Assembly: GCF_954871325.1 (NCBI RefSeq)
Contig: NC_088776.1
Span: forward strand, 49,122,569-49,186,568
Direction of reading: 5' to 3'
DNA length: 64,000 nucleotides
From: Gordionus sp. m RMFG-2023
Taxonomy: Eukaryota > Nematomorpha > Gordioida > Chordodea > Parachordodidae
Within the stretch, counting starts at the first letter, position 1. Every line of letters begins with the position of its first letter. The notes beneath the pieces are model-generated. The model saw only the letters and a program-made list of their open reading frames with translations, did not search any database and was not told where the DNA came from. Both the position numbers and the translations under genes were made by a program. Shown here piece by piece: positions 23,640-33,994 of this stretch.

Positions 23640-24110
23640 TTATAGAGAAACCATTATAGAGAATGTATTTTATAGAGAAACATTTATAGAGAAAACAATT
23701 ATAGAGAATGCATTTATAGAGAATTGTTTTATATAGAATGTAATTTATAGAGAATGATTTTAAAGAGAATTATTTTATAGAGAATGTCCTTTATAGAGAA
23801 TGACTTCAAAGAGAATGATTTTATAGAGAATGCCGTTTATAGAGAATGGTTTTATAGAGAATGTCGATTATAGAGAATGATTTTAAAGAGAATTATTTTA
23901 TAGAGAAGGTCCTTAATAGAGAATGACTTCAAAGAGAATGATTTTATAGAGAATGTTGTTTATAGAGAATGATTTTAAAGAGAATTACTTTTATAGAGAA
24001 TTATTTTGTAGAGAATTACATTGTAGAGAATCATTTTGTAGAGAATTACAATGTAGAGAATTATTTTATGGAAAATTATTTTCTAGATCTTGATTTTATA
24101 GAGAAATATT
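23640..24110 (+). repeat. Array of TATAGAGAATG-type units, left end
   Basis: Roughly 25-30 short units of ATTTTATAGAGAATG and variants (TTTAAAGAGAATG, TTGTAGAGAATTA). The inverted counterpart lies at 28480-29065. The open frame over 23969-24220 arises from the array. Confidence 0.93.
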
Positions 24111-24824
24111 ATATATGGGACAATTGTAGAGTTCAAAAAATTTATGCGGGATTTGAAAAATATATCAAAATTAACATTTTAATAATACAATTCAGTTTAT
24201 TTGTTCTATTTTTTAGATGACTTTATTTGTTTCAACAATGGTTTTTTTGTAAAATCTTTTTAGTTCATATCAAGGTTTAGCTTGATTATTAACTCAGCTA
24301 AACCAAACCTTAAACGATTTGTTAAATATGTATTAAATTAAAGAGAATCTAAACTGAACCAACCATTTTTAAAATTTTTATATATTGCGTTTATATGTCA
24401 GCTACCTAAATTAGCCTATAGAAGGGTTCTTAACTTTACCCTTATGAATATAATATGACGGACGAGAATCTTGATTTTAATTTTAATTAAGAAAAGGTTT
24501 TAACCAGTTGTTTGGGTAAAAAATATGTCACATTCCCGTTCGTTCTGCGTTTCGGAACTTCTAAATATAATTTTCTTTCTATTTTATTATACAAATTTTA
24601 TTCATAAATCTTTTTAATATAGATAACTAAGAATTCATTAATCTCTAATGATACACATTTAGATGTATGCGATGGCTTTAATATATTGAGTGTCGAAAAG
24701 TGCCGATCTCTATTTGGGTTTCCACATATTTATAGAGAAACCAATATTTTTGATTTATAAGCACCATAATTTTGTCCTTCCTAAAAAACCAAAACCGTAA
24801 ATTGAAGGTTTCTATATAAAATAT

Positions 24825-25020
24825 TATAGCGAATGCATTACCGCAAATGCATTATCGCGAATGTATTATAGCGAACGCATTATCATGCATTATAGCGAGT
24901 ATAATACAGCGAAAATATTATAGCGAATGCATTATCGCAAATGTATTATCGCGAATTCATTATCGCGAATGCATTATCTCAAATGAATTACATCAGTTGC
25001 TATATCGCGAATGGAGTTTG
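24825..25020 (+). repeat. Array of TATAGCGAATGCATTATC units
   Basis: About a dozen units of a 12-18 bp sequence, GCGAATGCATTATCGC and variants. Each unit carries the palindrome ATGCAT or a near match. The open frame 24847-25065 is made of the repeat. A separate element may begin at TTTCCACATATTTATAGAG (24719). Confidence 0.85.
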
Positions 25021-25065
25021 ATGAAAACTACAATTTTATATTTATCGGCCTTTAGACAGACTTAG

Positions 25066-27203
25066 TTGAACCTGAAAATTAAGTTAAAGTTGGGCTTGGG
25101 TCTAAAAATTTTTTTTTTTAAATAGGGTTAAGGCTTTTGATTTTTTTGACTCAAAAAATATAAAAAAGATTCTAAGCAATAAAATAGATTTCTCTAAAGA
25201 TTAGGGTAAAGGAATTAAATTTTTATATTAATTGATTGTTTAATATGCGTTTAGGTATATTTTTCAATTAAATTTGGGACAGGACAAGCTCAGGCCTAAA
25301 ATTTAAAATTATGGTTAGGCTCCTAAAAATAAAGATTTTGGATGGAGCTTTGGCCGAAATAAAAAAAATTTGCAAGGCACTAAGAAAAAAAGTTTTATTT
25401 AAAACATTGAGCCAAAAAGATAATTAGACCTCGGATTTATATTATTCTTTGACAAAGCATGCTTTAATTAGTGAGGGATTTAGTATGGACTTGATAAACA
25501 GTTTTTGATAATAAATTTATATAAAGTTCTCTTATTGTTTAATCAAAAAGACAAGGTCAAAGCTTATCACAATAAGACATGAAACAATATTCAGCATCAT
25601 AGGTATATTGTCGAATTGAATTACTATCCATCTCAGTACTTAATTCGTGTAATCTCTGATGATGAAATTGCCACTATTGTGACTTAGGAATTGGGAAAAA
25701 AATAGATTATTGATTTCCTTAATTGATTCTTGCTAAGTTCTTGCTTCCTGACGAGTCTTTTTTCCAATTATGTGATCAAAGACAAAATTATATAAAAATA
25801 GATATAGAAATATAATAAATATAAATGGAGCTAAAATTGAATGAATTGAACATGCCTCATATATTATTAAAAATAACTTAGCTATTTTTGACACAAATTA
25901 TAGTATATTTCCATTTCAGTTCAGTTGCTATATTATATTTTATTAATCTGATGAATGTCATAAATTTTATTAGAATGGCGATAATAGTGATTGGACGTTA
26001 CTATCATCGCTGAAGATGAGAAAATTTAATGGAATGAAATTTACTTTGTGAGTTGTACTTCAAGGAGTAGATACAACCCTAAAAAATCGAAAGGTGGAAA
26101 ATATCTCTTTTTTACATTTTCTATGCCTTTATATATAACTGTCTAAGGAAGCTTAGATAATGAAAATCCTTATGCTATGCTGGAAAATGAAAATATTGCT
26201 TTAATCATGAAAATTTTTTTATTAAGAAACATCCACCCCTCCTTCCAACAGAAAAGTTTGAATAAATAATTAGCCCTAATGATACGAAGAAATTTAAATA
26301 TTAATGATAATTATACTTGCTTATAACCAGATCTATAGACCGACTACCAATAATAAAAAGACGCTTCATTCAAACAATGTTAAACAGGACCTTTTACCAC
26401 AGGGGAAGGGGTTATAACTCATGATTGGCATTGAAATTAAAATGGGTAGTTTGTATTTGGAATTCCGTTGTTCTAATTTTGATGTGGTATAGGAAATGAG
26501 GAGAGTGGGGGAAGAAGGGGGTAGTATTATAATATATGATGAAAATTTTTTTGATAATTAGGTATTTGAAATAACTTCTAAGTGTAAAAGAGTTAGTAAA
26601 ATATTGTGCAATCTGCTGCAAATATCAAGCTTCGATATTTTTTAAAGAAAGACATTACAATGTGATGGAAATCAATGTATATCATGATACAAAGCTTCTT
26701 ATAATCATATGATAACAAGCTTGTCTGTGAACCAACCATATTTAAACAAATTGGTATCAATAAATATAATCCCTATATGTAAATAAAAAATTTCTTATAA
26801 ATATTAAAAGTCTGATCTTCGGAATGTTTAACAAGTTCAAAAAACCTATAAAAAACATTTTAAACTTTTTGATTCACCTTTCTCTACACTCCTAAGGAGT
26901 TTAGGCTTGTAATAAGAAATTTTTATTTTACTAAAATCAATTTAGAGAAAAAAGTGTATTATTTTAAATTTTGTCGATGTATAATTTTTAGGTAAGGGTT
27001 TGAACTATCATTTTGTATTTTGTAAATTCAGATACAATTATTTTCGGACCTATGACGATTTTGACAGAAATTGATCCAACCACCCCCTGGTCTTCCCTGC
27101 CTACCCTGTGAATATTAGACAGTACTCTAATGATCTTTTAACTAAACTTAATGTTGTAAGGCGATAGTTTAATGGGTAATGTTTTATTTTTTGTTATTAT
27201 TTG
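25066..27203. other. AT-rich interior of the foldback-like element, no gene recognised
   Basis: Weak, frame-shifting coding-like words occur at 25530-25700, but no family was recognised. The stretch 25060-25330 has eroded GGGCTTGGGTC/GGACAGG motifs suggesting an old GGCC-type element. The minus open frame at 26412-26621 lacks any domain signature. Confidence 0.4.
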
Positions 27204-27792
27204 CATTTAAAATCATTAATTGAGTGCGTTTTATTAAATTTAAAAATCTGATTTTGCCAGAAATGCACCTGAATAAGTGTAGAATACCCACCCTTAATGT
27301 TGCGCAATCGGTTAATTTTAGGCAATTCCAAAACGGTTAGCCAAGTTTTTAGATTAAAAAATCGTTTAAGCATAATTAGGCTTAGCATAAAAATAGCGAA
27401 AACTAATTATTCAAAAATTAGGCATCGGCTAAGGAGTCGGTTAATCGCCCGTCATATATCGTTACATAATAAATATATAAAATAATTTTAATAAAGGCTA
27501 GGCTTAGTGTTGCGTAACTCTGACGGGCGATTAGCCTAGCTCCCAGTCCCTACAATTTGTCTAATTAGTTTTAGGCGATTTTTCGGTTAAGCCAAATTAT
27601 GTTTAGCTGATTTTTAGGCTACTAACACTACTTATAAATTTCAGATTAATGTAAATTAAAATTTCTTCAGAAGTTCAATATAAGATCTTCTGAAATTTAT
27701 AGGGTGGGTATATTCTACACATATTATAATGCATTTTCGGCAAAATCAGATATAAAATTTAATAAAACGCGCTCAATTTATGATTTAAAATG
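27204..27792. mobile_element. Element with ~90-bp inverted repeats and a MITE inside
   Basis: The sequence 27204-27295 recurs inverted at 27703-27792 with about 80-85 per cent agreement (shared GCGTTTTATTAAATTT, TCTGATTTTGCC, TGTAGAATA and CCCACCCT). The centre (27296-27632) contains AATGTTGCGCAATCGG and TAGTGTTGCGTAACTC starts and a CTACTAACACTA end, so one or two TAGTGTTG-type elements have inserted. The superfamily of the outer element is unknown. Confidence 0.6.
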
Positions 27793-27925
27793 AAAAAATA
27801 GAACAAAATAAAATTATTAAATACAAAAATATTTTGGCGCAATCGTATGAAATTCCCATGGTAGATTCTCTTCGGAATTGGTAAAATCAGATTTATTAGG
27901 GAAATTATAAAAGAGCACTATAAAT

Positions 27926-28115
27926 CAAAGACCTACAGGCCCGACCTTAAACCCGGGCCGTATTTTAATTTTTTTAAATACACGGGCCGGGTCAAAAAAA
28001 GCTTTTTTTAAAAAACTCGAGCCGGGCCATATATTTTTAAACCAAATATTTTAACACCATTATTATCTAGGCAAATTAAAAATAGATAATATATTTTTTA
28101 AAAATCGGGGCCGGG
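27926..28115. mobile_element. End fragment of a GGCCGGGCC element
   Basis: Starts CAAAGACCTACAGGCCCG and continues with CCCGGGCCG, CGGGCCGGG and GAGCCGGGCC motifs between A/T runs. It matches the CAGAGACCTGCA terminus family. The second end was not found. Confidence 0.6.
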
Positions 28116-28479
28116 CCAAGCAGATTAAAATAATGCACAAAGCAACTAAATATTGACAAAATTTTCTAAAACAATTGGCGTAAGGCTGGCTTTGTTGCTA
28201 ATAGTTTTTTTTAAATGGCTACTCTACTAGTTAAAGCAAAGCACTAATAGAAACTGATAAAGAAGGAAACATTTTCATAATTTTAGTATTACTACTTCTA
28301 ATTGTTCAGCGTATTTTAAAAAAAATAACAAGAGGAAACTCAAAAATATTATCATAATTATTCATAAGCAATACAAATCAGGAACGTGAATAAATTTTTT
28401 TATGATTATTTTTTCCCTTTTTCTATTCAAGGGTTCCGAGAATTTATATGACGGCATTTGGCTTTTTTTGAGAAAATTT

Positions 28480-29065
28480 ATTTCTAAAATATTACTTAAT
28501 TCATTTTCTATAAAATTATTCTCTATAAAATCCTTCTCTATAAAATAATTCTCTCTAAAACAATTCTCTGTAAAATATTCTCTATAAAATAATTCTCTGT
28601 AAAACAATTCTCTGTAAAATATTCTCTATAAAATCATTCTCTATAAACGACATTCTATATAATTGTTTTCTCTTTAAAAGTTTCTCTATAAAATAAATTC
28701 TCTATAAAATCATTCTCTATAAACGAAATTCTCTACAAAATCATTCTCTATAAATGAGATTCTCTATAAACGACATTCTCTATAATTGTTTTCTCTTTAA
28801 AAGTTTCTCTATAAAATAAATTCTCTATAAAATCATTCTCTATAAACGATATTCTCTACAAAATCATTCTCTATAAATGAGATTCTCTATAAACGACATT
28901 CTCTATAATTGTTTTCTCTTTAAAAGTTTCTCTATAAAATAAATTCTCTATAAAATCATTCTCTATAAACGATATTCTTTATAAACGACATTCTCTACAA
29001 TTGTTTTCTCTATAAAAGTTTCTCTATATTTGCATTCTCTATAAAAGATTCTCTGTAAAGACGGG
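28480..29065 (-). repeat. Array of TATAGAGAATG-type units, right end (inverted)
   Basis: About 35 units of ATTCTCTATAAAAT with ACGACATTCTCTATAATTG and similar variants. A higher-order unit of about 125 bp is repeated three times between 28620 and 28980. Mirror image of 23640-24110. Confidence 0.93.
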
Positions 29066-29446
29066 ATACCAAAAAATATATCAAGATAAAATTTACGTGA
29101 AAAATAAATACATAAAAAACCATTATAATAAAAATATCAATCAAAAAATATATAAAAAAATAATATAACAAATTAAAATATATTATCTAAAAATTATTTT
29201 AAAAAAAATATCAAATAAAAAAAATAAAATAATATAACTGTTGTAATGTACACTTTTTTAATGTATATTTTATTTGATAAAGTGATTTATTTTAACAGAT
29301 GTATTAATTTTTATGTAAATGATGATATTTATTGCATTAACGAAATTGTAAAGATCACTTTTTCATTTTTATATAAACTTTTGATTCAATTTAATTTTAT
29401 AATAATAAAAAAAATATAAAGAGAAAGTTAACAAAATTTTAACTCA

Positions 29447-29472
29447 GAGTATCGCTATCAGAGGCGATACTC
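29447..29472 (+). terminator. Perfect 9-bp-stem hairpin followed by AATAAA, in the terminal repeat
   Basis: GAGTATCGC, an 8-base loop, then GCGATACTC, with CCAATAAAATAT 10 bases downstream. An identical hairpin is in the other terminal repeat at 31251-31276. It may shape the 3' end of the element transcript; this is inference. Confidence 0.5.
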
Positions 29473-29724
29473 TTATTCCAATAAAATATATACGTTAAAT
29501 TAAATAAAATTTCAATAATTATTAGATTCTTTTATTCAATTTATAAAAGATGAATATTCTTTTTAAATTACAAATATGAAAATGGTGCCATGTAAAACAA
29601 ATGTTCCATAAGGGTTATTGCAGTCACAGTTCGCAATTTTATAACCTACTATATTATCAATGCGGCGAAATGATCACTCTTTCAGGTGCAGTATATTCTC
29701 ATTTATATTCAACTTTGAGAGAAG

Positions 29725-30290
29725 GCCACTATAGGCAAATTATTCCAAAATTGGAAATTAATATATTATAAAGGTAAAATAAAAAAAATGAATATTCCAA
29801 AATTGGAAATTAATATATTATAAAGGTAAAATAAAAAAAATGAGTATTCCAAAATTGGAAATTAATATATTATAAGGGTAAAATAAAAGGGATGAATATT
29901 CCAAAATTGTAAATTAATATATTATAAAGGTAAAATAAAAATAAAAATATTCAAAATTGGGAATTAATTATAAAGGTAAAATAAAAAAAGATAATTCCAA
30001 AATTGGAAATTAATATATTATAAAGGTAAAATAAAAAAAATGAGTATTCCAAAATTGGAAATTAATATATTATAAGGGTAAAATAAAAGGGATGAATATT
30101 CCAAAATTGTAAATTAATATATTATAAAGGTAAAATAAAAATAAAAATATTCAAAATTGGGAATTAATATATAAAGGTAAAATAAAAAAAGGATGAATAT
30201 TCCAAAATTGGGAATTAATATATTATAAAGGTAAAATAAAAAAAGATAAATATTCCAAAATTGGGAATTAATATTATTAAGATAAAATAA
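29725..30290 (+). repeat. Satellite of ~53-bp TTCCAAAATTGG units
   Basis: About 10-11 units of TTCCAAAATTGGAAATTAAT plus ATATTATAAAGGTAAAATAA. A higher-order duplication of about 230 bp is visible (29790-29960 repeated at 30020-30190). The unit core CCAAAATTGG is palindromic. Confidence 0.93.
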
Positions 30291-31390
30291 AATAATAAAT
30301 ATTAAAAAAAGAGACTTTCATAAAGGATCTTATTCGATATTTGTTTTGTTGGGAGGAGGTTTTCAAGTGAATATTATTATTAAAGTAATAGCTGAATAAA
30401 ATATATGCATCAAATTATTCGAAATCTTTACCTAACCTACTATATTATCTATGACATTATTCATTGGTATTCTTTCAAAGAAATGAAATTCCTATAAAAA
30501 CAATTTTTTAGTAAAGATATTGTATACGTTATGTTTACTTCGCTAAAAAAAATTTAATATAAATCCTTATATAAAATTATTCAAGAATATAAGGAAATTA
30601 TTCCGGGGTATTCAAATAATGTTTCCGAAATCATATTCGAAATTATATTAAAGGATTTACCGATAATAATGGGGAGATGTGTATGAAAATTTTGAAGAAA
30701 TTGTAGCCGAAGAAATTATATAATATTTTTATTCTTATTCGTGAGACGACTAAAACGGCGTTCTCCTTTGGAAAAAAAAGAAAAACCGCATTTCTTTATT
30801 CTTATTCGTGAGACGAATCAAACGGCGTCATCCTATGGACATAAAGCCGCATTTCTTAATTCTTATTTAAAGTCGATCAAGATAATTTATTTTAGGCGAA
30901 AATTTTATAGACACCAAAATAAGCGGAATGTTTAAATATATAGTTTGGAGCAAATGAAAAACGTCAGATGTGTATTTATATTTCGTATATTATTGGTCAT
31001 ATATTATCAATCACCCCTAACACTTGGGTTTAGTAATGGGTGGCGTGTTGTAATGTACACTTTTTTAATGTATATTTTATTTGATAAAGTGATTTATTTT
31101 AACAGATGTATTAATTTTTATGTAAATGATGATATTTATTGCATTAACGAAATTGTAAAGATCACTTTTTCATTTTATATAAACTTTGGATAATTTAATT
31201 TTATAATAATAAAAAAAATATAAAGAGAAAGTTAACAAAATTTTAACTCAGAGTATCGCTATCAGAGGCGATACTCTTATTCCAATAAAATATATATGTT
31301 AAATTAAATAAAATTTCAATAATTATTAGATTCTTTTATTCAATTTATAAAAGATGAATATTCTATTTAAATTACAAATATGAAAATAAC

Positions 31391-31974
31391 AAATTAAAAT
31401 ATATTACCTCTAAAGTTTTATTTAAAAAATAATATAAACCAAAAAACAAAAAAAAATTAGCTATCAAAAAAAATCTACGTAAAAAATAAATATATCAATC
31501 AAAAAAAATATGTAAAAAATAATATAACAAATTATAATATATTATTTCAATATACTTAAAAAAAAATATCAAAAAAAATATATTATATATTACCTCTAAA
31601 GTTTTATTTAAAAAATAATATAAACAAAAAACAAAAAAAAATTATCAAAAAAAATCTACGTAAAAAATAAATATATAAAAAAGTAATTATAAAAAAATAT
31701 ATATATAAAAAATTATATTAAAAAAAAAATATCAATCAAAAAAAATATATAAAAAAATAATTATATTAAAAAAAAATATCTATCAAAAAAAACATGTAAA
31801 AAAATATATAACAAATTATAATATATTATAATATATTAAAAAAAAATATCAATCAAAAAATATATTTAAAAAGTTAATATAACAAATTAAAATATTATAT
31901 CAAAAAATAAATTAATATTAAATAAATAATAAATTAATATTAAATAAATAATAAATTAATCTTAAATAAATAAT
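31391..31974. repeat. AT-rich simple repeats of the right arm
   Basis: Irregular repeats of ATATCAATCAAAAAATATAT and AATATAACAAATTAAAATAT, as at 23200-23620 and inverted at 14830-15310. Three TAAATTAATATTAAATAAA units end the tract. No coding content. Confidence 0.8.
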
Positions 31975-32187
31975 AAATTTATAAATTTGTAAAATACACA
32001 TTGCCTAAAATAACCAGGCAATGTTCACATTGCCGAAATCTCACATTTACATTGCCTACCACTACCTCACATTGCCGAAAAAATTCCACATTGCCGGAAT
32101 TTTCACATTGCCGCTAACATATACATATTATGATTATAAAATAAAGATAATTTTTTTACTACTTATTAAATTTTTTGTGATAAGAGT

Positions 32188-32538
32188 TAGAGATCTGCAA
32201 AGCCCGAGTCCTCGGGCCTAATTCTATTTAAAATAATTGTGTTCGGGCCAGCCTAATATTTTTAAAAAAATTTCGGGCCGGGTCGGGTCGGACTTTGGAA
32301 ATTTTATTAAATATATCTAAATTTATCAATTTTATATTGAATTTTTTATGTAAAATAAAAATTTTTGATTTAATTTATTGAAACTAAACGCTATATAACA
32401 TATGTCTTTTATTTTAAGTAATTATAAGAATTAATTTCTATATTTAAATAAATTCGGGCCTGGCCGGGCCGGCAAAACTTTTTTAAAAAAATTTCGGGCC
32501 AGGCCAGGCTAAAAAATTAGGCCCGATGCAGATCACTA
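32188..32538. mobile_element. GC-island MITE, TAGAGATCTGCA family, 351 bp
   Basis: Ends TAGAGATCTGCA and TGCAGATCACTA, flanked by a perfect 8-bp duplication ATAAGAGT (32180-32187, 32539-32546). TTCGGGCCGGGTCGGG and CGGGCCTGGCCGGGCC clusters lie inside both ends in inverted orientation, with an AT-rich centre. The 8-bp duplication indicates mobilisation by an hAT transposase. The same family is at 33330, 62751 and 63936. Confidence 0.96.
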
Positions 32539-33329
32539 ATAAGAGTTATCAAGACTTAATGGTTGATTATTTTTATTATATTCCCTAGCTTTCTTAATGA
32601 ACTCTGTACCCTTGGATTATCTTATGCTATTCAAAAAAACGTATATCCTAAATAGCTTGATTTTTTTAATTAAAATATCTGATATCTCTAGATTCCCTTC
32701 ACCATTTCAGAGCTTTCATTTTACAAAATAAAATAAACTAATCTTTTTAAAATAATTAAACTTATGAATTCTAATATTATAAATATAAATGTAATAACAG
32801 GCCACTCCTGAATGAAAGTTTATTAATGCTTTCTATTTTAACATGTTTTATTTGAACTTATTTATTATACATGCATTACTATTATTATATAATAAGAATT
32901 TGACTCTAGAGTAAATAATTCTTTTTCTATTATATTCTCTAGCTTTCTTAGTGAATTTTAGTCCCTTAGATGATCATGAGCATACTCAAGAAAAGTATGA
33001 TAACCATTAAAAGCCTAATTTTTTGTAATTAAATTATCAAATATCTCTAGATTCCTTTCATCAAACTCAGAGTTTCATAACTTTCTATAAAAAATAAGAT
33101 TAATTAAAATTTTTGAAGTAATTAAACCTTCCAATTCTAATCTTATTTGATTACAAATGTTCTGATCAACCAATATACCAGGATAGCTAGCATCATCGTC
33201 GTGTAAGGCATATCAAATATGGGATAAAATTCAACTTCATTGTCAGTTAGTACCATATCATATCAGCCTCCGATTCCCAATCAAATGCCATAGACTTAAC
33301 AAAAATAGCTTTAATTGTGGTGTTGTCAC

Positions 33330-33708
33330 TCACCCCTAATTTTTAAGCCCGGCCAGGCCAAATTTTTTAAAAAATGTTTTGCCAGCCCGGCCCAAACTTT
33401 TTTTGAAAAAATTTATCGGCCCGACTTTATTTAAATTAGAAATTCATTTATAATTACTCAAAATAAAAGATATATGTTATATGGCGCATAGTTTCTATAA
33501 ATAAAATCAAATATTTTTATTTTATATAAAAAATTTAACGTATAATTGATAAATTTAGATATATTTAAAAACCTTTCCAAGGCCCGACCCGACCCAGGTT
33601 TTTTTAAATAATATTAAGCCCAACCGAGTTTGAACCTATATTTTTTAAAAAATAGGTCCGCCCCGGTCGAAAGCTCGTTTGGGTAGGCCCTATTTATGCA
33701 GATCTCTA
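33330..33708. mobile_element. GC-island MITE inside the Tigger gene, TAGAGATCTGCA family
   Basis: Right end TGCAGATCTCTA; flanks GTTGTCAC (33322-33329) and CTTGTCAC (33709-33716) match at seven of eight positions. CCCGGCCAGGCC and GCCCGGCCC motifs at left and GGCCCGACCCGACCC, GGTCCGCCCCGG at right. It interrupts the transposase frame exactly between WDEVTS and TTIKAIF, so it is younger than the Tigger copy. Confidence 0.9.
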
Positions 33709-33910
33709 CTTGTCACCTCATCCCATGCAAATTTTATAAGATAGGGGCTATCAAAAAGTGTAAATCTTTTATAAAAAGAGTTGGTGTTATTTCCTTTCAT
33801 CATTGTTAGCATCTTTCTCATGATACCCTTTATATAATGACATTTGAAGGACCTAATTGCACCCATGTCCAAAGGTTGAATTAGAAATGTGGTATTTGCT
33901 TGTAAAAAAA

Positions 33911-33994
33911 GTTAATTTTATATTATTAAATGTTAATTTTATATTATTAAAAGTTAATTTTATATTATTAAATGTTAATTTTGTTTTGTTACAA
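33911..33994 (-). repeat. In-frame 21-bp tandem repeat in the Tigger transposase
   Basis: GTTAATTTTATATTATTAAA units start at 33911, 33932, 33953 and, partly, 33974. On the minus strand they give the heptapeptide NNIKLTF repeated three to four times after FCDNASCNKTKLTF. Usual Tigger proteins have one NI+L.F segment between the second catalytic Asp and the QPLD motif. Confidence 0.92.

Larger units (their letters stand above)
23628..29070. mobile_element. MULE/foldback-like element with TATAGAGAAT terminal arrays
   Basis: The ends are GGTTCCACGTCTTTATAGAG and the inverse of GGTATCCCGTCTTTACAGAG (about 18 of 22 positions agree), flanked by a 9-bp duplication AAAAAATAT (23619-23627, 29071-29079). 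Next to the ends lie long arrays of TATAGAGAATG-type repeats in opposite orientation. A 9-bp duplication and tandem-repeat ends are properties of Mutator-like and Rehavkus-type foldback elements. Joining the flanks gives a sequence matching the nearby paralogous stretch at 23364-23420, a local empty site. No transposase was recognised inside. Confidence 0.7.
29239..31385 (+). mobile_element. Short LTR-like element (TRIM-type) fossil
   Basis: Two direct copies of about 340 bp (29239-29581 and 31046-31385) start TGTTGTAATGTACAC and are nearly identical by eye. They flank 1.46 kb and are bounded by ATAAC on both sides (29234-29238, 31386-31390). The left copy is followed by TGGTGCCATG, a possible primer site; the right copy is preceded by purine-rich GTAATGGGTGG. 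Each repeat has a perfect hairpin and AATAAA. No polymerase or capsid gene was seen; the interior is largely a satellite. The near identity suggests a young insertion. The group is not determined. Confidence 0.6.
14764..32119 (+). mobile_element. Ginger-like (KRBA2-like integrase) DNA transposon with giant inverted arms
   Basis: The termini are TGTTAGCGGCAATGTGAGG... and the inverted counterpart ending ...CATTGCCGCTAACA, flanked by TATA on both sides (14760-14763, 32120-32123). TGT...ACA ends and a 4-bp duplication fit the Ginger group, whose transposase is a retrovirus-type integrase. The plus strand holds an integrase region (18212-20080), mini-exons (20100-20880) and a Cys-rich C-terminal exon (21278-21441). 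The left arm (14764-17830) is an inverted copy of most of the right arm: ends, AT-rich spacer, 119-bp satellite, C-terminal exon and mini-exons in mirrored order. Several later insertions enlarge it. The copy is broken. Confidence 0.8.

Noticed and set aside
24847-25065. 72-codon frame with repeated HYRECIIANAL-like words
   Set aside because: Produced by the GCGAATGCATTATC tandem array.
29725-30290. CRISPR-like regular spacing of repeats
   Set aside because: Units are contiguous 53-bp satellite monomers with no unique spacers, in an animal-type genome.
14764-32119. Polinton/Maverick interpretation of the 17-kb integrase element
   Set aside because: No DNA polymerase B, capsid, protease or packaging ATPase was seen. 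TGT...ACA ends with a 4-bp duplication and the KRBA2-like C-terminal domains fit a Ginger-like DNA transposon better.
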